Positions 47,124-55,896 of a stretch of 64,000 bases of DNA are shown piece by piece (positions within the stretch are counted from its first letter, which is position 1; each line of letters starts with the position of its first letter). Under the pieces are notes generated by a model, which saw nothing but the letters and a program-made list of their open reading frames with translations, was not told the DNA's origin and ran no database searches. Position numbers and translations under genes: made by a program. This stretch comes from an uncultured Porphyromonadaceae bacterium (GTDB lineage: Bacteria > Bacteroidota > Bacteroidia > Bacteroidales > Muribaculaceae). The stretch spans positions 1 through 64,000 of the forward strand of contig CAMHQD010000003.1 in NCBI GenBank assembly GCA_946187345.1. Reading direction: 5' to 3'.

Positions 47124-48214
47124 TTCTCAACCGGCTCACCATCGTCAACTATAAGAACATCGCCGACGCGCGCCTCGAGTTCGCTCCCAAACTCAACTGT
47201 CTGATCGGCAACAACGGCATGGGCAAGACCAACGTGCTCGACGCCATCTACTACCTCAGCCTGTGCCGCAGTCACACCGGTCAGCCCGACCAATCGGTCA
47301 TCGCCCACGATGCCGACTACATGATGCTGCAAGGACAATACACGCGTCGTGGCGTGGCCGAGGACGTCACCATCGGCCTGCAACGCGGCAAGCGCAAGAC
47401 CATCCGCCGCGCCGGCAAGGAGTACAAGCGTTTGAGCCTGCATATCGGCCTGCTGCCCGTGGTGCTCGTCTCGCCGGCCGACGCTGACCTCATCAGCGGC
47501 GGCAGTGAGCACCGCCGCCGACTTATGGACATGATTATCTCGCAGGGCGATAATGAGTATTTGGCCGCGCTCATCCGCTACAACAAGGCGTTGGAGCAGC
47601 GCAACACAATGATACGCAACGAGATGACTGACGCGTTGCTGTTTGAGACCGTTGAGCAGGTGATGGACACCACCGCGACTCTAATCCACGCGCGTCGCCG
47701 CGAGTGGGCCGCCAATTTCGCCCCGATTTTCACCGAGCGTTATTGTGCCATTGCCGGCGGTGACGAGGTGGTGGGCATCGACTATGCCAGTCACCTCAAT
47801 GAGATGCCGCTACATGACCACCTCAACGCAACGCGTGCGCGTGATTTGGCTATCGGCTACACCACCCGCGGCATCCACCGCGATGACATTACCCTCTCGT
47901 TGGGCGACCACCCGATGCGCCTCACCGCCTCGCAGGGCCAGCGCAAGACCTACACCATCGCCTTGAGGCTCGCGCAGTTTGACTTCATGGCGCGCCAGAG
48001 TGCCACCACGCCGCTGTTGCTGCTCGACGATATTTTTGACCGTCTTGACGCCACACGCGTCGAGAACATCATGCATGTGGTGGCCGGCGACAACTTCGGC
48101 CAGATTTTTGTCACCGACACCAACCGTGACCATCTTGACCGTATTCTCGCCCGCATCAGCGGCGACAATACACTGTTTGCCGTTCACCACGGCGCCGTCA
48201 CCCCACGTTCCTAA
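47120..48214 (+). CDS. recF: DNA replication/repair protein RecF
   Basis: NYKNIADARLEFAPKLNCLIGNNGMGKTNVLDAIYYLS, ASQGQRKTYTIALRLAQ, LLLLDDIFDRLDATR. Confidence 0.96.
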   Translation: MILNRLTIVNYKNIADARLEFAPKLNCLIGNNGMGKTNVLDAIYYLSLCRSHTGQPDQSVIAHDADYMMLQGQYTRRGVAEDVTIGLQRGKRKTIRRAGKEYKRLSLHIGLLPVVLVSPADADLISGGSEHRRRLMDMIISQGDNEYLAALIRYNKALEQRNTMIRNEMTDALLFETVEQVMDTTATLIHARRREWAANFAPIFTERYCAIAGGDEVVGIDYASHLNEMPLHDHLNATRARDLAIGYTTRGIHRDDITLSLGDHPMRLTASQGQRKTYTIALRLAQFDFMARQSATTPLLLLDDIFDRLDATRVENIMHVVAGDNFGQIFVTDTNRDHLDRILARISGDNTLFAVHHGAVTPRS

Positions 48215-48256
48215 GACAATCAGTAACCATCAACACTAAAAATTATTGTCTGAAAG

Positions 48257-48547
48257 ATGAAACGGACTAACGCGCAGTCGATAGGTGAGATAATCGACGC
48301 GTACTTCAGGCAGGAGAACCTGCGGCAGGAGTATGACGAGCATCAGGCGGCGGCCCTGTGGCCCACGATTGTGGGCGACGGTATCAACCGTTATACAGTC
48401 AGCCGTGAGGTGCGCGATGGTGTGCTGTACATCGGCCTGAGTAGTCCCGCGTTGCGCAACGAGTTGTCGCTCAACCGGTCGCGCCTTGTGAAACTTATCA
48501 ATGACGCGCTCGGCAAGCCCGTGATCAAAGAGGTCCGCTTCCGGTAA
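48257..48547 (+). CDS. DUF721/DciA-like protein
   Basis: LWPTIVGDGINRYTVSREVRDGVLYIGLSSPALRNELSLNRSRLVKLIN; adjacent to recF. Confidence 0.85.
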   Translation: MKRTNAQSIGEIIDAYFRQENLRQEYDEHQAAALWPTIVGDGINRYTVSREVRDGVLYIGLSSPALRNELSLNRSRLVKLINDALGKPVIKEVRFR

Positions 48548-48586
48548 GTGATATAAGAATAAAAAGCCCCCCACTATAGACTGATT

Positions 48587-49021
48587 ATGGATTGTGAATT
48601 AGATGCCTCATTCCGTTGTGCCACGCCGGTGCAGTTGCGCTTTAACGACTTGGACACGCTGGGCCACGTCAACAACTCTGTATATTTCCAACTCTTTGAT
48701 TTGGGCAAGACAGACTATTTCACCCGCGTGAACGGCGCCCCGCTTGATTGGGAACAGGTGCCAATCATGTTGGTGAATGTGAATTGTGACTTTATGGCCC
48801 AGACTCGTTATGGCGAGCCACTTGAGGTTCTCACCCGCCTTGACCGTGTCGGCAACACCAGCATCACCCTCATGCAGGCCTTGCGCAATAAGGATACCAG
48901 CGAGGTGAAATGTGCCTGTCGTTCGGTCTCGGCCTATCTTGACCTCGCCACTCTTCAGCCCACTCCCGTGCCGGAGCGGTGGCGTGAGGCCCTCGCGCGT
49001 TTTGAGAGTGGCGTGAAATGA
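48587..49021 (+). CDS. Hotdog-fold acyl-CoA thioesterase
   Basis: RFNDLDTLGHVNNSVYFQLFDLGKTDYF. Confidence 0.9.
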   Translation: MDCELDASFRCATPVQLRFNDLDTLGHVNNSVYFQLFDLGKTDYFTRVNGAPLDWEQVPIMLVNVNCDFMAQTRYGEPLEVLTRLDRVGNTSITLMQALRNKDTSEVKCACRSVSAYLDLATLQPTPVPERWREALARFESGVK

Positions 49022-49103
49022 TGATTTTCATGATAAAACAGGTGATTGGCCGCAAAATATCAGCAATTTATTGATTTGATTTGCGCTAAAACCGAATAAT
49101 AGT

Positions 49104-49111
49104 TAATTTTG
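49104..49111 (+). promoter_or_regulatory. -7 element TAATTTTG
   Basis: TAnnTTTG about 50 nt upstream of 49162 CDS. Confidence 0.55.
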
Positions 49112-49161
49112 CGACCAATAAAATACAGGTGGTTTATCCCATCCACAATAATTATTGCCCT

Positions 49162-49572
49162 ATGAAGAAATATATTCTCACCCTGGTGCTCATGTTGTGC
49201 GGCCTGGCCGCCAACGCGGACTATGGTTATCTCAAGTTCACCACCACCTGTGGCAAGGAATCCACTATCGCCACCGGCGGGTTGAAGATTACCTTTGCCG
49301 ATGGCATGGCGGTCGCCACGGCGGGCGGCGATTCGCAAAGTTTCACCCTGGCCGAGTTGGCCACGATGCTCTTTACCAATGATGCCGTGATTTCCTATAG
49401 CATTTATGACGTCAACCGCGACACGAGTGTCGATGTGGGCGATGTAAACAAAGTGCTTGAGGTAATTCTCGCCAATGGAACTGACACGACAGCGGACGTC
49501 AACAATGATGATGCCATTGATGTGGGTGATGTGAACGCTATCCTCGGCCACATTCTCGGTGCCAACGAATGA
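49162..49572 (+). CDS. Small secreted protein with paired dockerin-like calcium-binding repeats
   Basis: Signal peptide; DVNRDTSVDVGDVNKVLEVIL and DVNNDDAIDVGDVNAILGHIL. Confidence 0.8.
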   Translation: MKKYILTLVLMLCGLAANADYGYLKFTTTCGKESTIATGGLKITFADGMAVATAGGDSQSFTLAELATMLFTNDAVISYSIYDVNRDTSVDVGDVNKVLEVILANGTDTTADVNNDDAIDVGDVNAILGHILGANE

Positions 49573-49679
49573 TGTGTTGACACATAAAAACGTTGTGCGG
49601 GCGCGATAATCACTTTATGTAACAATATCGCTGCTCGCACCTCGTTATTTATTCAGACCAGAACCCTCTGTTACCCTCA

Positions 49680-50513
49680 ATGAACGCGCTGACCGACATA
49701 GTGTCCCGCTTGCGCCCCATCACTCTGGAGCAGATGAGTGGCGTGAAGCTGATGAACCGCACCGACACCAAGTTTGTCACCACCGAGCCCATGCTGCTGC
49801 GGCTGCTGGAACTCGCCGGTGACAGTTACCGCGTGCAGGATATCGCCGGCGAGCGGATGGCATCATACCACACTCTCTACTATGACACGCGGGCGATGGA
49901 AATGTATCTGATGCACCTGCATGGCCACACCGGCCGCCAGAAAATACGCGTCCGCTCCTACCTCGGTTCAAACCTTAGTTTCCTCGAGGTGAAAACCAAG
50001 AACAACCACGGTCGCACCAAAAAGAAGCGCGTCGCGCTTGACTTCAACGATGTTACAGCCGCCATCTCCGGTGTCAACAGTTGGATGGAACTGGCGCAAT
50101 CTCAACGGCAGTGGGTCGACAATCATCTGCGCTACGGTACCAACGCCATCGTGCCCAGGCTCGAGAACAACTTCGAGCGGCTCACTCTGGTCAACGATGC
50201 CATGAGCGAGCGGCTCACCATTGACCGGCAGTTGCGGTTCCACAACCGCGACACCGGCCGTGACATCGACCTCACCGGCCTCGTCATCATCGAACTAAAG
50301 CGCGACGGGCTGCAACCCTCGCCCGTGACGGCCATGCTGCGACGGCTGCGCATCATGCCCCACGGCTTCTCAAAATACTGCATGGGCACGGCAATGACCA
50401 ATCCTGACGTGCCGCGGGGACGCTTCAAGGAACGACTCCACAGCATCAACCGCATTCTATCTGGTATTCCCGCCACCCAAAGCGGCCAGGCCAAGGCCAG
50501 GACCTACAAGTAA
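49680..50513 (+). CDS. VTC-domain (polyphosphate polymerase-like TTM) protein
   Basis: NRTDTKFVT, RQKIRVRSY, FLEVKTKNNHGRTKKKRV, VIIELKRDG, FSKYCMG. Confidence 0.92.
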   Translation: MNALTDIVSRLRPITLEQMSGVKLMNRTDTKFVTTEPMLLRLLELAGDSYRVQDIAGERMASYHTLYYDTRAMEMYLMHLHGHTGRQKIRVRSYLGSNLSFLEVKTKNNHGRTKKKRVALDFNDVTAAISGVNSWMELAQSQRQWVDNHLRYGTNAIVPRLENNFERLTLVNDAMSERLTIDRQLRFHNRDTGRDIDLTGLVIIELKRDGLQPSPVTAMLRRLRIMPHGFSKYCMGTAMTNPDVPRGRFKERLHSINRILSGIPATQSGQAKARTYK

Positions 50514-50535
50514 GGGGTGACAAACGACAAAAACG

Positions 50536-50590
50536 TTCGGTGTGCAGCCACCTCGTGGTTGCCCTCTATCGACTAACGACTGACGACTAT
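50536..50590 (-). repeat. TTAGTCG-heptad / CAGCCAC-hairpin element (reverse)
   Basis: CGACTAA CGACTGA CGACTAT 7-mers; reverse complement GCAACCAC-GAG-GTGGCTGCACACCGAACG. Confidence 0.8.
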
Positions 50591-50591
50591 A

Positions 50592-51272
50592 ATGGACGCA
50601 TTACTTGATTTTACGATCTCCTACGGATTTGTAGAGATGCTGATACGCTTCGCCATCAGCACGGCTTTCGCGTGGCTCATCGTTGACCGGCTTTATTTCG
50701 CCAAGAGCCACCGGCGCGACTTCTATTTTACTTTCATGCTATCGAGCATCGCCATCTTTCTGATTGTATTCTTCATGATTTTCGTGCTCGAGGATATGAA
50801 GACCAAGACGAGCATCGGTATCGGAATCGGCCTCTTCGGTATCTTCTCCATCATGCGATACCGCACCGACGCGATGCCCGTGCGCGAGATGACTTATCTA
50901 TTCCTGCTCGTCGCGCTGGCCGTGGTGAACGCGATTGCCAACACCATGTCGATAGCCGAACTGCTCATTACCAACGCGATGGTTGTGCTCTGCATCTTCC
51001 TGTGTGAGATGCACCTGGGCAAGGAACACTCCAAACTCATCCAGTATGACCGCATCGAACTCATCACTCCCGAGCGAAGAGCCGAACTGATCGCCGACCT
51101 CGAGAAGCGCACGGGCCTCAAGGTGGAGCGCGTCACCATAGGCGCCATCGACTTTCTGCGCGACATGGCCATCGTCAAAATCTTCTATCAACTGCCCGAG
51201 GACGAGCATGAAGAAAAAGAAATCAACAACCTGACCAAACTTCCACGACAAGAATGGGAAACAGTAAATTGA
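50592..51272 (+). CDS. DUF4956-like membrane protein
   Basis: Four TM segments then cytosolic domain; GIGLFGIFSIMRYRTDAMPVREMTYLF; next to VTC gene. Confidence 0.88.
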   Translation: MDALLDFTISYGFVEMLIRFAISTAFAWLIVDRLYFAKSHRRDFYFTFMLSSIAIFLIVFFMIFVLEDMKTKTSIGIGIGLFGIFSIMRYRTDAMPVREMTYLFLLVALAVVNAIANTMSIAELLITNAMVVLCIFLCEMHLGKEHSKLIQYDRIELITPERRAELIADLEKRTGLKVERVTIGAIDFLRDMAIVKIFYQLPEDEHEEKEINNLTKLPRQEWETVN

Positions 51273-52078
51273 AATATAAAGAATTGTGCCGCTTTGCAAC
51301 AAAGGAGTTGTGTGCAAAACGGCCATGCCGTTTTGCAACAGCGTGCCGCATTGTGGCAATCGCGCTGGCGATGCTGCTGGCGACGCCGGCCGCCGTGGCC
51401 GACGACACCGGCCTTGTCGTCGAAGCCGGCGTTTCAAAGAAAATCACCAAAACGGTGAGTGCGGGCATTGACGCCGAGTTCCGCACCCGCAACGACTTCC
51501 GCACGGTCGACCGCTTCAGCATCGGTGCCGACGTGAGTTACAAGCCGTTGAAGTGGCTTAAAATCTCGGCCGGATATATCCTCATGGTCGACAACAACGG
51601 CGAGGACATCAGCCGCAACGAGGACGGCACCTACAACAACTGGCGCCCGAGTTACTACGGCCTGCGTCACCGCTTGAACGTGAGCCTGACCGGTGAGTAT
51701 AAGCCCCACAAGCGAGTGAAAATTTCCCTGCGCGAGCGCTATCAGTACACACACCGCGGCACGCACGACACGCGCCGTTACGACTTCGACAACGAGTGGT
51801 GGGAAGACGTCACCGTCAAGGCGCGCGACCGGCACATGTTGCGCAGCCGCCTGCAGGTCGAGTGGGACATCCCAAAGTGCAAGTTTGACCCCTTTGCCAG
51901 CGTCGAAATCTACAACGACCGCTACTTCGACAAAGCGAGGTTCACTCTGGGCGGAGAAATCTCCATTAATAAGATCCACACTTTCGGTGCCTACTACCGC
52001 TACCAACTCACCGGCGCCAAAGAGGACGAGGAGCCAAACTTCCACTACATCGGCCTGAGTTACAAATTCAAATTTTAA
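51254..52078 (+). CDS. DUF2490-like outer-membrane beta-barrel protein
   Basis: ISAGYILMVDNNGEDI...YRHRLNVSLTGEYKPHKRVKISLRERYQY...TFGAYYRYQLTG...YIGLSYKFKF. Confidence 0.82.
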   Translation: MGNSKLKYKELCRFATKELCAKRPCRFATACRIVAIALAMLLATPAAVADDTGLVVEAGVSKKITKTVSAGIDAEFRTRNDFRTVDRFSIGADVSYKPLKWLKISAGYILMVDNNGEDISRNEDGTYNNWRPSYYGLRHRLNVSLTGEYKPHKRVKISLRERYQYTHRGTHDTRRYDFDNEWWEDVTVKARDRHMLRSRLQVEWDIPKCKFDPFASVEIYNDRYFDKARFTLGGEISINKIHTFGAYYRYQLTGAKEDEEPNFHYIGLSYKFKF

Positions 52079-52183
52079 GCCTACAGCATCTTATTTTTAA
52101 ACATGAATTTCCATGAATTTCCATAATTATTTATTAATAATAATTCATGATAATTCATGTTTAGTATTATCCTCAACCAGACT

Positions 52184-53410
52184 ATGATAAAGAGACTTCT
52201 ATATATAACGGCATGCGCCATCGTGCTGGCCGGTTGCGTCAAGGACGACACCGACTTCGGCAGCCTCGTGCCCGCCGACCCCGGCACCGACCCCGTGCCC
52301 ATCACCCCTATCAGCATCGAGTTTGACACCTCGGCACTCACCGGCGAGACCGAGACCATCCCCACCGACCCCACCGACGTGACCTACAACGACTACGTGG
52401 AGAACGACACGTTTGACCGCACGGTCACCGTCACTTTCGACGGCGAGACGGCCACCGTCACCGGCACACGCACGGGCATCACGGCCACCGTCACCGGCGC
52501 CCATGTGACCGTCAACTGTGCCATCGGACGAATGGCGATTGTGGCCTCGGGCACGAGCACCGACGGCTCTCTGAAGGTCTATAGCGAGCACAAGTTTAAA
52601 CTGACTCTTGACGGCCTCACGCTCACCAATCCCACGGGTCCTGCCATCAACAACCAATGCGGCAAGACGCTCTACCTTGTGCTGGGTGACGGCACCACCA
52701 ACAGCCTGGCCGACGGCGAGACCTATGCCACACCCGAGTTGGCCGACGAGCAGGCCAAGGGAACCCTCTTCAGCGAGGGACAAATCATCTTTAGCGGCAG
52801 CGGCGCGCTCACGGTCAATTCGGTCGGAGCCAAGGCAATCGTCAGCGACGACTACCTGCGCTTCCGCCCGGGCATAAACATCCAAGCCGTCAGCAGCGTG
52901 GACCACGCCATCAAGGCCAACGACGGTATCTGGATTGACGGCGGCGTGATTAACGCTTCAACCTCGGCCGCCGGCGCCAAAGCCATCAAGTGTGACTACC
53001 GCACCTACATCAGCGGCGGCCGCACCACGCTCATCACCACCGGCGCGCCGGTCATCGGGACATTTGACGGCTTGAGCGACACCACCAGTTGCGCCGCCAT
53101 CAAGAGCGACAGCCTGATGACCGTCAGCGGCGGCACACTGCGCCTCAAGAGCATTGGCGAGGGAGGCAAGGGGCTCAACACCGGCGATGACCTCGTCATC
53201 ACCGGCGGCACCGTCCAAGTCGTCACCACCGGCATCAAGGGCCTCTCCTCTCCCAAGGGCGTGAAGGTGGACGGCGATTTCGCAATAAGCGGAGGCTCAT
53301 TCTACAGTTATAGCGCCGCCGCCGCACCGCTCGAGGCCGCCTCGCAAACCATCGCCACCGGCTATACCACCCTCGAGAGCAAGCCCCGTCGTCTAATCAT
53401 CGAGTATTAG
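52184..53410 (+). CDS. Carbohydrate-binding-domain-like surface lipoprotein
   Basis: Lipobox VLAGC; repeats ALTVNSVGAKAIVSDDYLRFRPGINIQAVSSVDHAIKANDGIWIDGGVINAS. Confidence 0.8.
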   Translation: MIKRLLYITACAIVLAGCVKDDTDFGSLVPADPGTDPVPITPISIEFDTSALTGETETIPTDPTDVTYNDYVENDTFDRTVTVTFDGETATVTGTRTGITATVTGAHVTVNCAIGRMAIVASGTSTDGSLKVYSEHKFKLTLDGLTLTNPTGPAINNQCGKTLYLVLGDGTTNSLADGETYATPELADEQAKGTLFSEGQIIFSGSGALTVNSVGAKAIVSDDYLRFRPGINIQAVSSVDHAIKANDGIWIDGGVINASTSAAGAKAIKCDYRTYISGGRTTLITTGAPVIGTFDGLSDTTSCAAIKSDSLMTVSGGTLRLKSIGEGGKGLNTGDDLVITGGTVQVVTTGIKGLSSPKGVKVDGDFAISGGSFYSYSAAAAPLEAASQTIATGYTTLESKPRRLIIEY

Positions 53411-53485
53411 CGTTGAGATGTTGAGCCATTTGCGATAGCAAATGGCTCAACGCTCAACCTCTCAACTTCTCAACCCCTCAAAGCA
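53411..53485. repeat. GTTGAG-type element, short form
   Basis: Perfect hairpin GTTGAGCCATTTGC-GATA-GCAAATGGCTCAAC (53420-53451) followed by CTCAAC units at 7-8 nt spacing. Confidence 0.85.
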
Positions 53486-54577
53486 ATGTTCAACAAGCAG
53501 GAATATAGTATTTATGCGGTCGTGTGGATTTTTATTTTCCTCGCGCCCGTGTTAGGACACTTTGTATTCACTTCGGTACAGAGTGTGCCCTTCGACTGGC
53601 ATGACGTGTGGCGCATCTGGGGCGCGCTCGCGTTGTATCTTGTGGTGTTCTTTATTCACGACCTGCTCGTGGCCCCACTATTGGCCCGGTACGGTAAAAA
53701 ACAACTTTATGTCGTTGCCACATTAGCCCTGGTTGCCGCCGGCTTTGCCTATAATTTCAGCCATCGCCCCGACAAGCCCGGTCCGCCGCCGGGTGTCACC
53801 GAGGGGCGCACCGACGGCGGCCGCCCGTTGCGGCCGCCGGTGGGCATGCACGACATGATGTCGCTGGCGATGCTGGTCACCACCATCGGCGCCAACATCG
53901 GCCTCAAACTCTTCTTCAAGAGCCAACTTGAGCAACAGCGCATCGACCGCGAGCGAACCGCCCACCTCCAACAAGAGTTGGAGTACCTGCGCTATCAGGT
54001 GAACCCTCACTTCCTGATGAACACCCTCAACAACATCCACGCCCTTGTCGATATCGATCCCGCCAAGGCCAAGCAGAGCGTGGTGGAACTGAGCAAGATG
54101 CTGCGATATATGCTCTACGGCACCGATAGGCGCTCCATCTCGCTTGAGGAAGGCTTCAAGTTTCTGGACAACTACATCAGCCTGATGCGGTTGCGGCACG
54201 ATGAGAACAAGGTCAGGATAACGCTCGACCTGCCGGACCCCGTGCCCAACGTGTGGCTGCCGCCACTGCTCTTTATCCCGTTTATAGAGAACGCGTTCAA
54301 GCACGGCATCAGTTATGACTACGGCTCTTTTATTCATATAACCGTCTCTGTAGCCGATGGCCGCATCACCTTAAACTGCCGCAACAGCATTCCCATGAAG
54401 GCGCAGAACGGGCACGATAAAGGCGGCATTGGCGTGGTGAACGTCAAACGCCGCCTCGAGTTGATTTTCGGCAAGGATAATTATTCCCTAACAATCGGTC
54501 CGGACATCTCGGCGCCGGAGCCTGCCTTTGCGGTCTCGCTATCGATACCGGCCCTTTCGGCTCCGCTTGAGTTGTGA
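53486..54577 (+). CDS. LytS/YehU-type sensor histidine kinase
   Basis: LEYLRYQVNPHFLMNTLNNIHALVDID, LPPLLFIPFIENAFKHGI, GIGVVNVKRRLELIFG. Confidence 0.95.
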   Translation: MFNKQEYSIYAVVWIFIFLAPVLGHFVFTSVQSVPFDWHDVWRIWGALALYLVVFFIHDLLVAPLLARYGKKQLYVVATLALVAAGFAYNFSHRPDKPGPPPGVTEGRTDGGRPLRPPVGMHDMMSLAMLVTTIGANIGLKLFFKSQLEQQRIDRERTAHLQQELEYLRYQVNPHFLMNTLNNIHALVDIDPAKAKQSVVELSKMLRYMLYGTDRRSISLEEGFKFLDNYISLMRLRHDENKVRITLDLPDPVPNVWLPPLLFIPFIENAFKHGISYDYGSFIHITVSVADGRITLNCRNSIPMKAQNGHDKGGIGVVNVKRRLELIFGKDNYSLTIGPDISAPEPAFAVSLSIPALSAPLEL

Positions 54578-54581
54578 GGGT

Positions 54582-55847
54582 TTAATTGCGCAGCGAGACT
54601 TCGATTGAAGCCACGGGAGTGGCGCCGCCCGGATGGAAAGCGTTGTAGATGCCTCGCAATAGTGGCTCCAATCCCATTGTGGTGTCGGCAAAGTCAGGTC
54701 GTGCCGCGTTGTCGTCGGCTCGTGTCGATGACGCGCTGACCCATTGCGGCAGCACATCGGGCAGTGTCACCGAGATGTGGTCAGCGCCCGTGGCGCAGGC
54801 GCCGCTGAGTGTGAGCAGGTGGGTGCGCCCCTCAAGGTATCGGCGGTTGTTGCCGGTGATGATGTCATCGGTGATGGGCGCGATGCTCAGTTTGAACCCG
54901 CCCATTGATTTCACCTCATAGTTTGTCGAGTCGAGCAGCGCCGCGCTGTCGAGGCCTGTGTGGCTCAAGTCGGCGGCCACGGTGAACGTCAGCCGTCCGG
55001 TCTCGTCATCTGCGCCGCAGCCCGTGAGGGCGAGTTCGTCGCCGCGGGCGATGCGCCATCGTCCGGCGTTGCTCTCGTGGCGCGGCATTATTGCCGCGTT
55101 GGTCGCGACTGTGCCGCGGTTGAAACGGTAGGTCGCTATCGCGCGCTCTGGCGACAGCAGCGCTGTCGCGGCCGCGTCGCCGGCTGCCTCGATGGCCGCC
55201 AGAGTGCCGCGTCGGGCAATCACCATGATATAGAATGGCCGTTGGCCGCGATAGTCAAACGCTCCACCCATGGCGGGGTAGTATCGTCCGTGATAGTCAC
55301 CCGTCATCTTGTGCACAACCACGTCAAGGTCGGCGTGGCCGTTGAAGGCGGCGTGGGTCACGCCGGTCGCCTCGTTAAAGAGTTTGTCGAGGCTTAATCC
55401 GTCGGTGCCTCGCGGCGAGTAAATCAAGTCGCTCACCAGCACGCTCACGTGGCCGGGGCGCAGTCTGTCAAGCAGTGTGTTGAAGATGAGTTGGAAGTCG
55501 GTGTAGGCCGCGTTGCCCACGCCGGCCGTGCTGCCGTAGATGTCGCGGTCTTGCAGAAACGATGCGATGGTGCCGCCATAGGGCCACACACTGTCGTTCA
55601 CAATCGAGATTGTCACCGAGTCGGCGTTCGGCGCCGCGTTGATAATCTCGTTGACTGTCGCCTTGAGTTGTCCACCGCCATCCGGTGTGTCGTAGGCCAC
55701 CATCGAGCCGCTGCGCTCAAGGTAAATATCCACGGCGGTGAAAGCGGCGCTATCCTCCGGGGCTGCCACATCGGCACCACGGTTGTGGCGGTGTCCGCCA
55801 CAACCGGCCAATAACAGCAATGCCGCCGCTAAGCAAATCTGTCTCAT
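54582..55847 (-). CDS. Lipoprotein with vWA-like N-terminal domain
   Basis: Lipobox LLLLAGC; VDIYLERSGSMVAYD MIDAS-like motif; HVSVLVSDLIYSPRG. Confidence 0.65.
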   Translation of the reverse strand: MRQICLAAALLLLAGCGGHRHNRGADVAAPEDSAAFTAVDIYLERSGSMVAYDTPDGGGQLKATVNEIINAAPNADSVTISIVNDSVWPYGGTIASFLQDRDIYGSTAGVGNAAYTDFQLIFNTLLDRLRPGHVSVLVSDLIYSPRGTDGLSLDKLFNEATGVTHAAFNGHADLDVVVHKMTGDYHGRYYPAMGGAFDYRGQRPFYIMVIARRGTLAAIEAAGDAAATALLSPERAIATYRFNRGTVATNAAIMPRHESNAGRWRIARGDELALTGCGADDETGRLTFTVAADLSHTGLDSAALLDSTNYEVKSMGGFKLSIAPITDDIITGNNRRYLEGRTHLLTLSGACATGADHISVTLPDVLPQWVSASSTRADDNAARPDFADTTMGLEPLLRGIYNAFHPGGATPVASIEVSLRN

Positions 55848-55896
55848 CTTTTTTAACGTTTAGCGTTGAGGGGTTGAGCCTCTCAACTCTCAACTC

